From Pelobates cultripes (taxonomy: Eukaryota; Chordata; Amphibia; Anura; Pelobatidae), in the NCBI GenBank assembly GCA_933207985.1, contig OW240920.1:134759381-134823380 (forward strand): a DNA stretch of 64,000 bases. Reading direction: 5' to 3'. The first letter of the stretch is position 1, and the number at the start of each line of letters is the position of its first letter. Made by a program: the position numbers and the translations under genes. This document shows positions 22,991 through 32,938 of the stretch, in pieces. The notes beneath the pieces are model-generated. The model had not been told where the DNA came from and made no database searches. It saw nothing but the letters and a program-made list of their open reading frames with translations.

Positions 22991-23334
22991 TTTGCTGTAG
23001 CGTGGCCGAGCCCAGTATAGTCCGCGGGTACAGGGAGCATCTGTTTCCTGTACCCGGCCGGACTAACAGGAAGTGAACACTCAGTGTGCACTTCCTGTTA
23101 GTCCGGCCGGGTACAGGAGAGAGCTGCTCTCTGTACCCGTCGGACCATCAATGCTGCAGGGCTCGGCCACGCTACAGCAAAGGAAGCTGACAGGAGGGAG
23201 CGCTGAGCGCTCCCTCCTGTCAGCCCCTCTCCTCAGGCTGCGCCCGGGCGGTGCGGTCCGCCCTCATGGACGCACCGCCCGGGCAAAGCTGCAGCCGCCT
23301 GAGGCTCTCTACAGAGCGCTCGGGCGGCTGCAGC
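22991..23334. repeat. Cluster of four palindromes
   Basis: (1) 22991-23181, a ~190-bp imperfect palindrome (TTTGCTGTAGCGTGGCCGAG at one edge, its complement at the other). (2) 23186-23224, a perfect 19-base inverted repeat round one base, GCTGACAGGAGGGAGCGCT. (3) 23231-23304, with CCCGGGCGGTGCG arms. (4) 23288-23334, GCTGCAGCCGCC arms. All are GC-rich and within hAT element B. Confidence 0.92.
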
Positions 23335-23578
23335 ATGGGGGGGGGGCGGCGGGGCTGGTCATGGCACCCCCCCCATCCTGGTGGCACCCGGGGCGGACCG
23401 CCCTCCTCTTAGTACGCCACTGCCCTGCGGAGCTGCTGGTTGAGCTTGGATAGCGCCGGCTCTGCATGAGCTGACAAGGGGGATCCTGAGATCTCCCCTG
23501 CCGGTCTCAATACATAGGCGTGCCGCGGAGATAAGGGTGTGCCCAGGCACACCCCGTGCGCCCGCCTATGGAGTATGT

Positions 23579-24100
23579 GTGTTTTTCAGGGAGAGTGTAT
23601 ATAGTGTCCATATTGCAAATAGTGTGTGTGTCAAGGTTTGTGTATGTGTCACTGTGTATCTGAGTTGTATGTTAGTATGTGTGTATTGGGGTGTGTGTGT
23701 GTGTATGTGCCAATATGACGTCACGTCGGCCCCACTAAGCGACCCGCGAGGGAGCTGAGCAGGAAGATAATTGCTCCCTCGACGGCCACCCGTGTGTCAA
23801 GGTGTGTATCTTTGTGTCTGTGTGTATGTGTCAATGTATTTGTGTCTGTGTGTTAATTTTTTGTGTATGCATGTACATACGTTCATATGTGCATACAACC
23901 CAGCAATTAAACACCATCCCAGCAATCAAACACGTATATGTGCATACATCCCAGCACTCAAACACCAACACAGCATGCAAACACAAACATTACATACAAA
24001 AACCCCTGAATTAAAATTTCAAATCTATATACAAACACTCAAACACTAATGCTACACTCAAATGTACATCCACATTTAAAAGCGAACACTACATCCAAGC
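23579..24100. other. TG-rich and CAAACA-rich low-complexity DNA
   Basis: Continuation of the host repeat right of element A: TGTGTATGTGTC runs, then ACACCAACACAGCATGCAAA-like units grading into the 37-bp array. Confidence 0.6.
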
Positions 24101-24247
24101 ACACCCCTACACGCAAATGCAAACATTACATGCAAAAACACCCCTACACGCAAATGCAAACATTACATACAAAAACACCCCTACACGCAAATGCAAACAT
24201 TACATACAAAAACACCCCTACACGCAAATGCATACATTATATACAAA
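24101..24247. repeat. 37-bp minisatellite, about four copies
   Basis: Unit CACCCCTACACGCAAATGCA plus AACATTACATACAAAAA. The three complete spacings are exactly 37 bp and the units nearly identical. Confidence 0.95.
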
Positions 24248-24721
24248 CACCAACTGTACACAAAAAAGCACACCTGCTCCTAAGTGTTATTATCTGTTTA
24301 CCATCTGCGCTAAGGCACCAAAACTTTTTGGGGGATTCCACGTTGTTAGTGTTTTATGTCAAAGGGTTCCATGGGAAAAATTAATTGGGATCCCCTGCTC
24401 TAGGAGAATCCGTAATGACACGCCCACAATGACTGTTCACCAGTGGCCATGCTCCAGTGATTCCCTATGAGATTCAGTAATGATATGCCTTACTGGGGTG
24501 CCTAAGTTTCACTCCGCTCAACACATGCCCACAATGCCTGCCCAAGCCTCCTTGGAGTCCTCTGCATTCAGACACTAGAACTTACAAACCACATCACACA
24601 CAAACAAACATTTACTCACCACATTAGGTATCATATAGTGTCATATGTTTATTATAAATAAATATAAAGAGACAAACTCATACCTATAGAGATTTGTGTT
24701 CTCTGTATCTATCTATATCTC
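24248..24721. other. Mixed repeat remnants
   Basis: Contains the third copy of the 72-bp unit (24403-24496). Otherwise nothing recognised. Confidence 0.4.
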
Positions 24722-24722
24722 T

Positions 24723-24818
<96 letters not shown>
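24722..24818. repeat. (CT)n microsatellite
   Basis: About 48 CT dinucleotides, essentially uninterrupted, so probably polymorphic in length. Confidence 0.98.
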
Positions 24819-24820
<2 letters not shown>

Positions 24821-24831
24821 ATCTAGAGAGG

Positions 24832-24955
24832 TCGATTAACAGTGGGTAGTAAGGTTGGCTGAGAGGGACTGGCAGGGGAGGGGTTAACAGTGAGTAGTGA
24901 GGTTGGCTGATAGGGAAGGGGTTAACAGTGAGTAGCGAGAATGGCTGGAGGAGAA
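24832..24955. repeat. Three tandem ~40-50-bp units
   Basis: Each unit contains TTAACAGTG(G/A)GTAG and GGTTGGCTGA; the third is diverged. Confidence 0.75.
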
Positions 24956-25721
24956 TTTATTTCTTGCATTACAGGGAAGGAGGGGGGAGGAGCAAATATG
25001 GGGTCTAGCTGCAGTGCAGTCTGTGCTTTGAGCGTTTTCATTGGCTGCAAAAGGTACATTTCTTTCAGAGACTGGGAATCAGGAACATGTTGAAATGTGA
25101 GAGGGAGTGTCTAAGGAGGCTGGATTACACTGCTGAAAACAGCAAAACATTTTACAGCACTGCAAGAAAACTACACAGAATTGAAAGAAAAGAAACTAAC
25201 TAAATGTTTTTTTGAGTTTATTAACTTTAATTTAAGCTCAACTTCTTTAGCTGCCTGGAGTGACCCTTTAAGTCCACTTCTAGTGGCTGTCATATTGACA
25301 GCCAGCAGAGGCGCTTTCACTTCACTGACAGAGTAAAATTTAGTTACGTGACACGAAAGCTCCCATGGAAAGCATTGATTCATTGCTTTCCTATGGGAAA
25401 GCTTTTATGCGTGTGCGGCACTGGCTGCGCATGCACAATAGGTTTCCAATGCTCCCTGTGAGGAGCATTAGATTGGACCATCGTGAAGGAAACCAGGCTT
25501 CCTCCGTGTCTTTGCGGGAGGTGCAGGAGCATTGGATTGAACCATTGTGGAGGAGGTAGAGAGGTCAGCAATGGATCATTGGCAATGGAAAATGTGAAAC
25601 TTTTATATATTTTTTTGCAAACGGGTGGGGTGTGGGGGCCCACCTATATATGACTAAGGACATGGACCCTATAGTGTTAGGAACACAAATCTGTATGCTT
25701 AATGCTATGGTGTTTCTTTAA
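24956..25721. mobile_element. Two abutting TTAA MITE pieces
   Basis: A right end, TGGAGTGACCC-TTTAA, finishes at 25271. The following stretch has the CTAGTGGCTGTC/GACAGCCAGCAGAGG fold seen in the 8392/36814 family, and a right end ATGGTGTTTC-TTTAA at 25718-25721. Left boundaries are not clear. Confidence 0.65.
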
Positions 25722-26430
25722 CTCTTGCAGTCAGATAGTGGTATTTTCTGAATGGTTGAATTGCAGTATACTGGAAAGCTAATATTGGAACTAACTCATT
25801 CGTGCTTATAAATTATTTTTTTTTAAACTACTTGTTTTGTGACTTTCCTCCTCCACGTCCTCCAGTCTCGAAACCTTGTTTAAACTTAATACAATGCAGG
25901 TTCTTCTTGTGCCAGATCCTGATTTGTTCTCCCTCCCGCTGTAACTCTTCTACGTCTTACGAGAGACCTTCAGATTAGCACAACTATGTGGAAAAGCGTG
26001 GTTTTTAACTTTCACGGCTAATTATTTCTACATAGGATGTTATTCAGAATGTGGGTGGGATGTCATTTTCTTTTGTGCATCTCACCTCCTGGGAGCGAAT
26101 CATTCAATCAACAACTTCTCCATTCGGTTTAATTTTAGAGAGTCTAATTGACCGAAAGGGTTCTGGGAAGCCATATGTTGCTGTAATTAGTTTATTAAAT
26201 GACACATATGGTTGGTCTAGAAATAATACTGGTGCTTACAATATATCATTACATTCCAAAGGGCATTCATTTTACCCTTGTATTGTCACGAGTGCTGTTC
26301 GATTTCCTGCTTGCACACCTGGCACTGGAAGAGTTAATGAATAAATATGACTCCCTGTGTTAACTAGTTAAACAGTGGCTCTTTGTAGGGTGTGTGTGTG
26401 TGTATATTATATTTTTAATTTTAATTATTC
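25722..26430. other. Unique DNA
   Basis: A (TG)n tract near 26390. The 97-codon open stretch near 26051-26344 lacks an ATG in good context and any recognisable domain. Confidence 0.4.
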
Positions 26431-26752
26431 TTAAGTAACACTTCAAACACCATAACTACTACAACTTGCTGTTGTGGTTATGGTGCCAAGAATAGTCTAG
26501 TGATAACTGCTTGACATTTTACCTGGGGTCTGCTGGGTGCAGGTCACTTCCTCTACATGGAGCATCTGTAATCTCTCCTGAGCTAAAACCTACCACTGCC
26601 TAATCCGCTTTCAGATCTCATAGAGTAGGTAACTGGTGCGCAGGAGAAGTTCGTTCACTATTTACATTGGGGAGGATACTAGGCCTAGGCACACCTGGCA
26701 CCATAACTAAAACACCACAATTTATTGATTATAGTGGTTGGCGTGCTCCGTT
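26431..26752. mobile_element. TTAA MITE, decayed
   Basis: Left end TTAAGTAACACTTCAAACAC-CATAACTACTACAAC with inner GTTGTGGTTATGGTGCCAAG. The inverse block GCACCATAACTAAAAC lies near 26698. The right tip is eroded. Same family as 15603-16124 and 54486-56170. Confidence 0.65.
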
Positions 26753-27561
26753 ACATAAATAAATGCATTATTTTAATGGGAGATTAGAACCCAATTAACT
26801 TGCCTATTCTGCTCGCTCGGCAAATCTAGGAATTCAGGATCTCCTGGTTGGAGGAGTATCTATTAAATGTGAATTGTCAGAATGTAATCTTTGGAGCCAA
26901 AATAGCCAAATTGGAAACCTTATGTTTTCAGTTTTGGCTAATTTGTACTAAAATTCACATGGATTGTGGATACTTCACACATGCCTTAATTTTAGAGTTA
27001 AAACTCTCCTGAATAGTTTGACCGAAAAATGGGTAATGTCCCCAGAGGACCCATAACATCATGGCGTCTAGAATAAGCTGTAACGTTAATAGTGTTTAGA
27101 GTGCCCCTTTAATTACCAGGCACAAGGGAAGTGTGAGGGCCCCTGACTACGCACCCCACCAGACCTGCTGAAATGTGAACGGTTGTTGAGAAACAGTCAG
27201 TTGGACAAATGTGTTCCACGTGCACATGTTTCAATGGTTCTACAATTGTGTTTGGCAAATATATGGTCTATTTACTTCTTAAAGGATATTTGTTTTTCAC
27301 ATTAGGAGTTGTTTAACTTGTAAAGTAATATTTCACTACAACTGTGCCCCGTTGAATGTCCCCTCTCTAGGCACTCCGGCTGTTTTGCTTGGCCTTGTTA
27401 ATCAATTGCAGGCCTCCTGTCCTGATTTTCAGTGGGACAGTCTCTATGGGACAACAGAGAAGTGTCTCCATCCAGCATGAGCACGGAGCACAAGCGTATT
27501 GTTAATAGTTCTTGCTCCTTGTTTCTATTATTGGCAATGTTTTATTTTTTATTATTTATAC
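26753..27561. other. Unique DNA with one lone MITE end
   Basis: TTTAGAGTGCCCC-TTTAA near 27096-27112 is an isolated right terminus. Nothing else recognised. Confidence 0.4.
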
Positions 27562-27730
27562 TTAATTTATAAAGCACCAACACATTCTGCAGAGCTGTAC
27601 ACTGGTCCAAATAGTACAAGAAATAAGACAATGGTACAGTACATCTGAGACAATACAAAACATGACATACAAATGTGGGTAGAGTTGAGGGCTCTATTCC
27701 CGTGGGAATTTAGGAGATTTGTGATATAAT
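27562..27730 (-). mobile_element. tRNA-derived SINE fragment
   Basis: TTTATAAAGCACCAACACAT-TCTGCAGAGCTGTAC is the reverse complement of the 3' body seen in anuran SINEs ('GCGCTATATAAA' type). Related pieces lie at 32733-32938, 35611-35700 and 37945-38015. No tRNA-like head in this copy. Confidence 0.6.
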
Positions 27731-28569
27731 ACAGTACAAAAACATTTACACCCCTACATACACATATACAGATATACCACACAAATTCTCTTTGCATTTT
27801 TAAAATGAGGGCTAATCAAACTGTTTAAACTTTTGGCATTATTATAAGCATTATAAAATCCAAACAATCCTAATGCGATAGTGTCCTGTAGCTGTTAACT
27901 TACCTTTTCTTGGGGCGAGGAGCTGGACTACTAACTGGACCAGACGTGTTTTTGAGAGCTCCTGCATCTGGTACCAAAAAACTGGGTGTTTAATCCCGGG
28001 CCACTCGTGTCTAACGACAGCTCACGACAACAACCTTGATCCGGAGGCTCCAGTGAATCGAAAGATATCTCACAAGTGGGCCTCCTTTACCGGACCAGAC
28101 TACAAGAGAATGAGCTGTGGAGAGGCGGACGCTCTCCCAGTTCTCTGGCTCACGAAGCGACACTTGCACACAGCTGCCCCCCCCTCTGAACCGGTGGGTG
28201 TTGTCCCGGTCCCCGCTGGCCTACTCACCATCACTTGGCCGACATCAGGCAGCCACTCCGACACTTATCTGACTGGCAGCAGAAGTTCTCAAGATGGCGG
28301 ATGGGCTGCCACATCGAGTACTCGGACCGTCGCAGTCCATGAAGGCTCCTTGTGGTACAGCAGAGCAAATGTTGATATGCCTGAATTAGCTTTTTCACAG
28401 CTTCTGGGCAAAAATAGAAGCCCGCTCCGCGGCAACATCAACACCAAACTGGAATCACGAGAGGAGAAGAGAACAGAGCGGGGCGAGCGGCAGCCTCCCT
28501 ACAAGCAAATAAGTCTCCTAAGTCCAGCCCACCTGGGCTGAAAGCCAGCAGGTAAAAGCTCCCACTGCA

Positions 28570-30007
28570 ACTCACTACGAATTTGGGATGCCTCAGCACT
28601 CAAATACAAACTGGCCTCTTCCCCATCCCCACTGACTCCCTTATTGAGAAACAGGGCATTCCCCCTGGGTATGGCAGCCAAAGACTTCACAAACTTAGAA
28701 AGGGTGGGAATACAAAGGATTTGCCAAATGTTTGACAATGGGCAACTAGTCTCATTTGACCACCTAAAACAAATAGCGCGTCTAACTCCCACAGACATTT
28801 TCAGGTACTTGCAATTTAGGGACTATGTACAACAACCTCTGGTACTGCAGGCTGCCAAGAGACCACAGACTTTCTTTGAGAGGATGTGCCTTAAAAAACA
28901 GCACAAAGAGGCTTAATAACTAACCTATATACACATATAAGTTCAGAAACAAAGGAGTGGGGCACGCTAGCTTACACAGAAGCCTGGGGAAAAGATCTAG
29001 GGGAAGTACTAGAGGGAGTAGAGTGGAGAGAAATTTGGGAAGCAAACACATCACTATCTATATGTGTAACCCTCCAAGAACAGGCGTATAAAACAATGTT
29101 TAGGTGGTACACCACACCCGTACAACTGTATCATATGAAGCAAACACCTTCGGACACCTGTTGGAGAGGATGCGGTCTCAAAGGTACTTTCATTCCCAAG
29201 CACAATCCTTTTGGGTTAAAGTACATAACCTGATAAAAAGAATCTTTCATAGGGCGCCACAACTAAACCCCTGGACATACCTACTTAACAGATCTCTAGA
29301 TGACTGGACAAGGAGGGAACAGAAATTGATCCATAAGATTACATTAGCCGCAAGAAGAACAATAGCATAGACATGGCTCCAAACCACACTACCACCGATC
29401 CAGAGGGTCATTTCTAATATAAAAGAGGTATACCTAATGGATAACATGACTGTCTGACTAAAAGGGACCATGACTAGCTTTGATAAATTATGGGACCCAT
29501 GGCAGAACAGCGAACTGGCGGACTGAGGGATGTCTTGGACCCCTTGAGACAAGAGTAGGGACCATACAAGACCAAGGAAGGCAAGTAACATCCTCTAGAG
29601 GACCCTACACATTGCGTAAAGGAAAGGCCTGATGCATAAACCCCCCCCGCCTTCTTACTCCCCCACCTCTCCCATACTCTTTTCTTCGATTCTCCTCTCT
29701 TCTTTCTTTCTCTCTCTCTCTTTTTTTTTTTTTCACATCATTCAGCCAAGAAGCGAAACTACCTACGGATGGCAGAAACTGTCCCCGTACACGGGGAGGC
29801 AAATTGTAAGGCACACATAGGGTTTATGTAAGAAGTATATTAATGTTTTTTGATGTTATTTTATTAAAAATAGAAAAATCCCTGGACAAGTAGCCAAACG
29901 AGCCTATCGTTACGAAGATTGTGTTCAATTATAATGTGGACCAACGGGCCTTATCGCTTATATTTTTCATGTTACTTTTGTCAAGATGAAAAAAAATTAA
30001 AAAAAAA
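28570..30007 (+). mobile_element. L1/Tx1-like LINE, 5'-truncated, inserted in another L1
   Basis: A perfect 16-bp target duplication AAAAGCTCCCACTGCA (28554-28569, 30008-30023) flanks it, and an A-run precedes the right copy. It keeps only the carboxyl third of ORF2, then a 3' UTR with a (TC)n/T tract near 29708-29735 and the poly-A. It is the youngest layer of this stack. Confidence 0.9.
28575..29525 (+). pseudogene. ORF2 C-terminal remnant of the inner L1
   Basis: This is the carboxyl region downstream of the reverse transcriptase in L1/Tx1 LINEs. Frame 1 reads LRIWDASALKYKLASSPSPL, then FTNLERVGIQRICQMF, to a stop at 28916. Further pieces are WGKDLGEVLEGVEWREIW, RWYTTPVQLYHM and CWRGCGLKGT near 28985-29190; SFWVKVHNLIKRIF and LDDWTRREQKLIHKI near 29205-29340; and FDKLWDPWQNSEL near 29480-29520. 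The order and spacing fit the family. Stops at about 28914 and 29368 and frame changes show it is dead. The HIWW...CP segment after the CWRGCG motif is lost. Confidence 0.85.
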
Positions 30008-30750
30008 AAAAGCTCCCACTGCATCGACCACGGAGGTGGAAGATCCTTCGCTGCAGATGGCAAAAGTCCATCAGGAGCTTCAGCCTTCCATCTACAGGGA
30101 AGGCTGAGGACCCGAGTCTGTAGGTCTGGGATGCAGGCCTTCGCATTGGCTTGGGGCTGGGAGGGCAGTGATCTTGGCTTCTGCCTCAAATCACCTCTTG
30201 TATGCCTCCCTCTACCATATAAACAAGGCATTGGTTGAAACCGGGCTTGCCACCTTGGGCTGTGTGACACATATGCATCTGGCTACCTAATTACCCTCCC
30301 AATTGCCTTATGCCCAATAGCCGGTATTTTTAGGCTCTGACTCAGAATTGATTGTGCTGCTTCTGTTTTTGTTGTGTTAGCCATTTTCTTTGATTTTGCA
30401 CTCTACAGTTATAGGCTTGAGTGGAGGACCATTGGCTTGATCACCCAGCTTCTTCTGCAGCGTTCATATTATGCCAATGGCATTGTTGTCACTCCACTTC
30501 GCTACTAAAGGCATATAACCCTGTTTTCTCCTACTATAAAAGTGGCCTGTATACACAGTGACCTTATCTGAACATTCAACATGCTCATTATTACAGATCT
30601 ATGTCTTTACTCTCACACTATCTTGTTTGGGTCTATAACGAAAATGTCACCAATGTCCTATTGCATTATCTGTATAATCTATGCCACAATAAAAACAAAG
30701 ATTGACAAAAAAACACCACTTACCTTTTCTCCATCGCCACGATGCTCTCT

Positions 30751-31275
30751 TGTCACGGCTCAGCCCGAGCCCTGCAGTCAGCAAGGCATGGATGCCCCTT
30801 TAAGAGACCTGGCTGGGTTTGAACTCACTGCTCCAGCATCCCAGTCAGGTTCTCTGCCATGACATGCACCAGGGGGCTTCAGTTTCTGTTTGCATTTTTC
30901 TGCTTCCTGACCCCCTTGCCTGGATTAAGCAGTGCTGACCCACCTGCAGCCCTTTCCCAATTAGGGTCAGCTGCATCTAATTAGTAGGCTGTAAAAGCCA
31001 GCCCTGCCTGAAACCTAGGATCTGGTCATTTTGCCTGTTTCCTGCCGGATCTTTGATTTGCTACTGACTGATTTCCTGGTCTCTGACCTCTGCCTGATTT
31101 ACCGACTTTGTTACTCCGCTGCCAGTCCTGACTTCTGCTTCTCGTCTGACCCTGCCTTTGGATTTTCCCTTAATCTGTACTGTGTTTTGGATTTTGCCTG
31201 TTTCCTGTGCCATCTCCTGTAACTGGGCTCCAACTCCTGGTAAACTGTTACATAAGTCCCCAGGTGACTGTTACA
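30751..31275 (+). mobile_element. Solo LTR, 525 bp, probably Gypsy-type
   Basis: Begins TGTCACGGCTCAGCC and ends GGTGACTGTTACA, with the 5-bp target duplication TCTCT on both sides (30746-30750, 31276-31280). A TGTAAAAGCC element near 30990 could be the TATA box, which sets the plus orientation. No internal retroelement sequence remains, so it arose by LTR-LTR recombination. Family inferred from form only. Confidence 0.75.
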
Positions 31276-31556
31276 TCTCTCCGGATTCACCCTGTCTCCT
31301 TGGCTGACTTCATCAGTCTTACATATCTAGAGAAGCATTGGGGGATTAGGCCGCATGTGCGGCAAATCAAGATGGACTCCATTCTCGACGCAGACCAATT
31401 CTTGAAGTGGAAATGCCTATAGTATCTCTCTGGAAGTCGGCCACTAGATGTGTGTTAACCTTGCAATGTTTATTTACTAAAAATACACCAAACCCACTGC
31501 ACCCAGACCATTTTATTGAGATGTAGCTGGCTGGGTACCTTTAGTGGACCTTTTTA

Positions 31557-32732
31557 AAAATACTTTCTCTTCGCTGGCTCGCTATTACTATCCTTCTCAT
31601 ACCTCTAATTCTTTCTCTAGCTCCGTTTCATTTTCAGCACCCCTTTCTTTCTGAGACAACTTTCCTATCAGACACACCGTTTCTCCATTCAGCCCTCATT
31701 TTACCTTTTCTCACCTTTAACCTTTTACAGATTACCTCCCTCAGAATATGATCTGAAAGCAAGCAGGTCTGCACATGTCTGCTGCTTAATGTAGTGAAGG
31801 ATCCACATGTCATGTATCTCCTTCCTCTGTTCATCAAAGAGGAAGATGAGAAGGGGAAATACCACAGGTTATTGACGGCTACTTCCTATACCACTACCCA
31901 ACCTCATGTTTGCTCAGGAATGATTCTGCCAACATGCAGCAAGAAGGAGGATAAATATTATCCTATTCATTATTAAACTATATTACTATAGGAAATATAA
32001 AAAAAATACACTTAGGTGCCAACAAGGTAGCTGGGAATCTGGGTGGTGCACTTGCCCTGGCGCTCCCTCCCTGGATCTGTGCCTGGCATGGCACGTATTA
32101 AATCCACCAGGGTGGAAGTCCCTTCTGTTGGCAAGCCTGTGCCCTTTCCAGGGGGGCTTGCCCATTTTCGGAGCCCATATTGCCTAGCCTGTTCCAATTC
32201 CACCATATCTCCCGAATTTGTGAGGCATTTGTGAGTTTCCTGTCGTTCTTCATATAAATAAAACATTTGTGTGAGCAGTGTGAAAAGTAAATATACCAAA
32301 AACATCAATTGCACATGATCTCAATTGTGGACGAGTGTCCAGAGAATTGCACATTTTACTCCAGACTAACAGAATCAATCAACCATCTTATCAGTTAGGC
32401 TATTTTAGCTTATTATATAGTCATTAAGCATTCTTATAGTTCTCTGAACAGAACTAACACAAAGTTCACATTTGTCTCTGCGGAAAGTATAATTATTGTC
32501 CACAGCAGGAGTACACCATGCGGTGTCTTTATAATAGTGTATTAGTTTTGACAAACGAGTGACACCAAGTCCACACAAGTTAAATATGACACATACATAT
32601 TGTCTGCCGTTACTGACTTTTGAAGACACTTGGCATGTCCATGGCTGTAACCACTAATACTAGGAAATAATCATGATTGCAGGGGGGAGAGGGGAGGCAC
32701 GACTTCAATAGTTACCTGATCTCAAGACTCTA
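31557..32732. other. Unique or unrecognised DNA
   Basis: Pyrimidine-rich 31565-31700. 32010-32300 has a moderately GC-rich patch with overlapping open frames on both strands, unrecognised. Confidence 0.35.
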
Positions 32733-32938
32733 ACAATTTATATAGCGCCAACGTATTTGCAGAGCTTTACAATTATAGAAAGGTTGAAGAGGTGAAGAAG
32801 TGCCTGCTCAAATAAGCTTACAATCTATGAAGATTTGATGTAGCTGGATACATACCGTTGAGTGTCTTGCCCACTGGTGACGCGGTCTGACCAGAACTAA
32901 GGCCATGACATTACCACTGCTCTAACCGATCAAGCTGT
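32733..32938 (-). mobile_element. tRNA-derived SINE
   Basis: On the minus strand it begins with a tRNA-like head (GATCGGTTAGAGCAGTGG as A-box region; the B box is degraded). It runs through GATTGTAAGCTTATTTGAGC to AACGTTGGCGCTATATAAAT-type 3' sequence. Longest SINE copy in the window. Confidence 0.75.

Larger units (their letters stand above)
21107..23422. mobile_element. hAT-like element B, 2.3 kb, non-coding
   Basis: Ends CAGGGGCGTACCTAGAG and (reversed right end) CAGTGGCGTACTAAGAG are inverted repeats, with extended similarity to GGCACCC(T/G)GGGCGGA inside both. Target duplication CTCTGCGG (21099-21106) / CCCTGCGG (23423-23430), one mismatch. It lies inside element A. The interior holds a MITE fragment, TG/GCATTG repeats, a CT-rich minisatellite and several palindromes, but no transposase. 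Confidence 0.88.
20669..23570. mobile_element. hAT-like element A, split by a second hAT element
   Basis: Ends CATAGGCGTGCGCAGCC and GTGCGCCCGCCTATG are inverted repeats. A perfect 8-bp target duplication GAGTATGT flanks it (20661-20668, 23571-23578). Without the inner insertion the element is about 580 bp and non-coding, containing an expanded TG/TATA tract. A subterminal palindrome (23514-23570) repeats the terminal motif. Confidence 0.9.
20369..23792. repeat. Direct ~55-bp repeats flanking the hAT stack
   Basis: GGGAGCTGAGCAGGAA...TGCTCCCTCG occurs at about 20369-20418 and again at about 23736-23790. Each is a small palindrome (GGGAGC / GCTCCC). They probably belong to the host repeat that received the hAT insertion. 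Confidence 0.6.
27911..30717 (+). mobile_element. L1/Tx1-like non-autonomous element, split by a second L1
   Basis: Flanked by the 13-bp target duplication ACTTACCTTTTCT (27898-27910, 30718-30730). The 5' part shares GAGAGCTCCTGCA and the CCCCCCTCTG(A/G)ACCGG...CCCGGTCC(C/T)CGCTGG block with the element at 54503. The 3' end has CACAATAAAAACAAAG and an A-rich tail before the duplication. Without the inner insertion it is about 1.35 kb and lacks a reverse transcriptase. The 162-codon open stretch near 28053 lies in this 5' region. Confidence 0.8.
27840..31556. mobile_element. Old TTAA MITE split by two LINEs and a solo LTR
   Basis: The left piece 27840-27910 contains GCGATAGTGTCCTG and TTAACTTACCTTTTCT. 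The middle piece 30731-30750 is CCATCGCCACGATGCTCTCT. The right piece 31276-31556 ends ACCCAGACCATTTTATTGAG...GGACC-TTTTTAA. Removing the insertions gives a continuous element of roughly 400 bp resembling other TTAA MITEs here. Confidence 0.6.

Noticed and set aside
22683..23000. Pro/Ser/Phe-rich 105-codon frame and its Arg/Gly-rich complement
   Set aside because: Low-complexity pyrimidine tract inside a hAT element.
23073..23453. 126-codon frame over the palindromes
   Set aside because: GC-rich palindromic DNA seldom has stops; it spans the end of hAT element B and has no domain.
24101..24247. Possible CRISPR-like array of 37-bp repeats
   Set aside because: Units are contiguous with no unique spacers; a vertebrate minisatellite.
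28053..28541. 162-codon open frame
   Set aside because: Lies in the 5' region of the outer L1-like element; no domain, and the homologous block at 54.5 kb is open in other frames.
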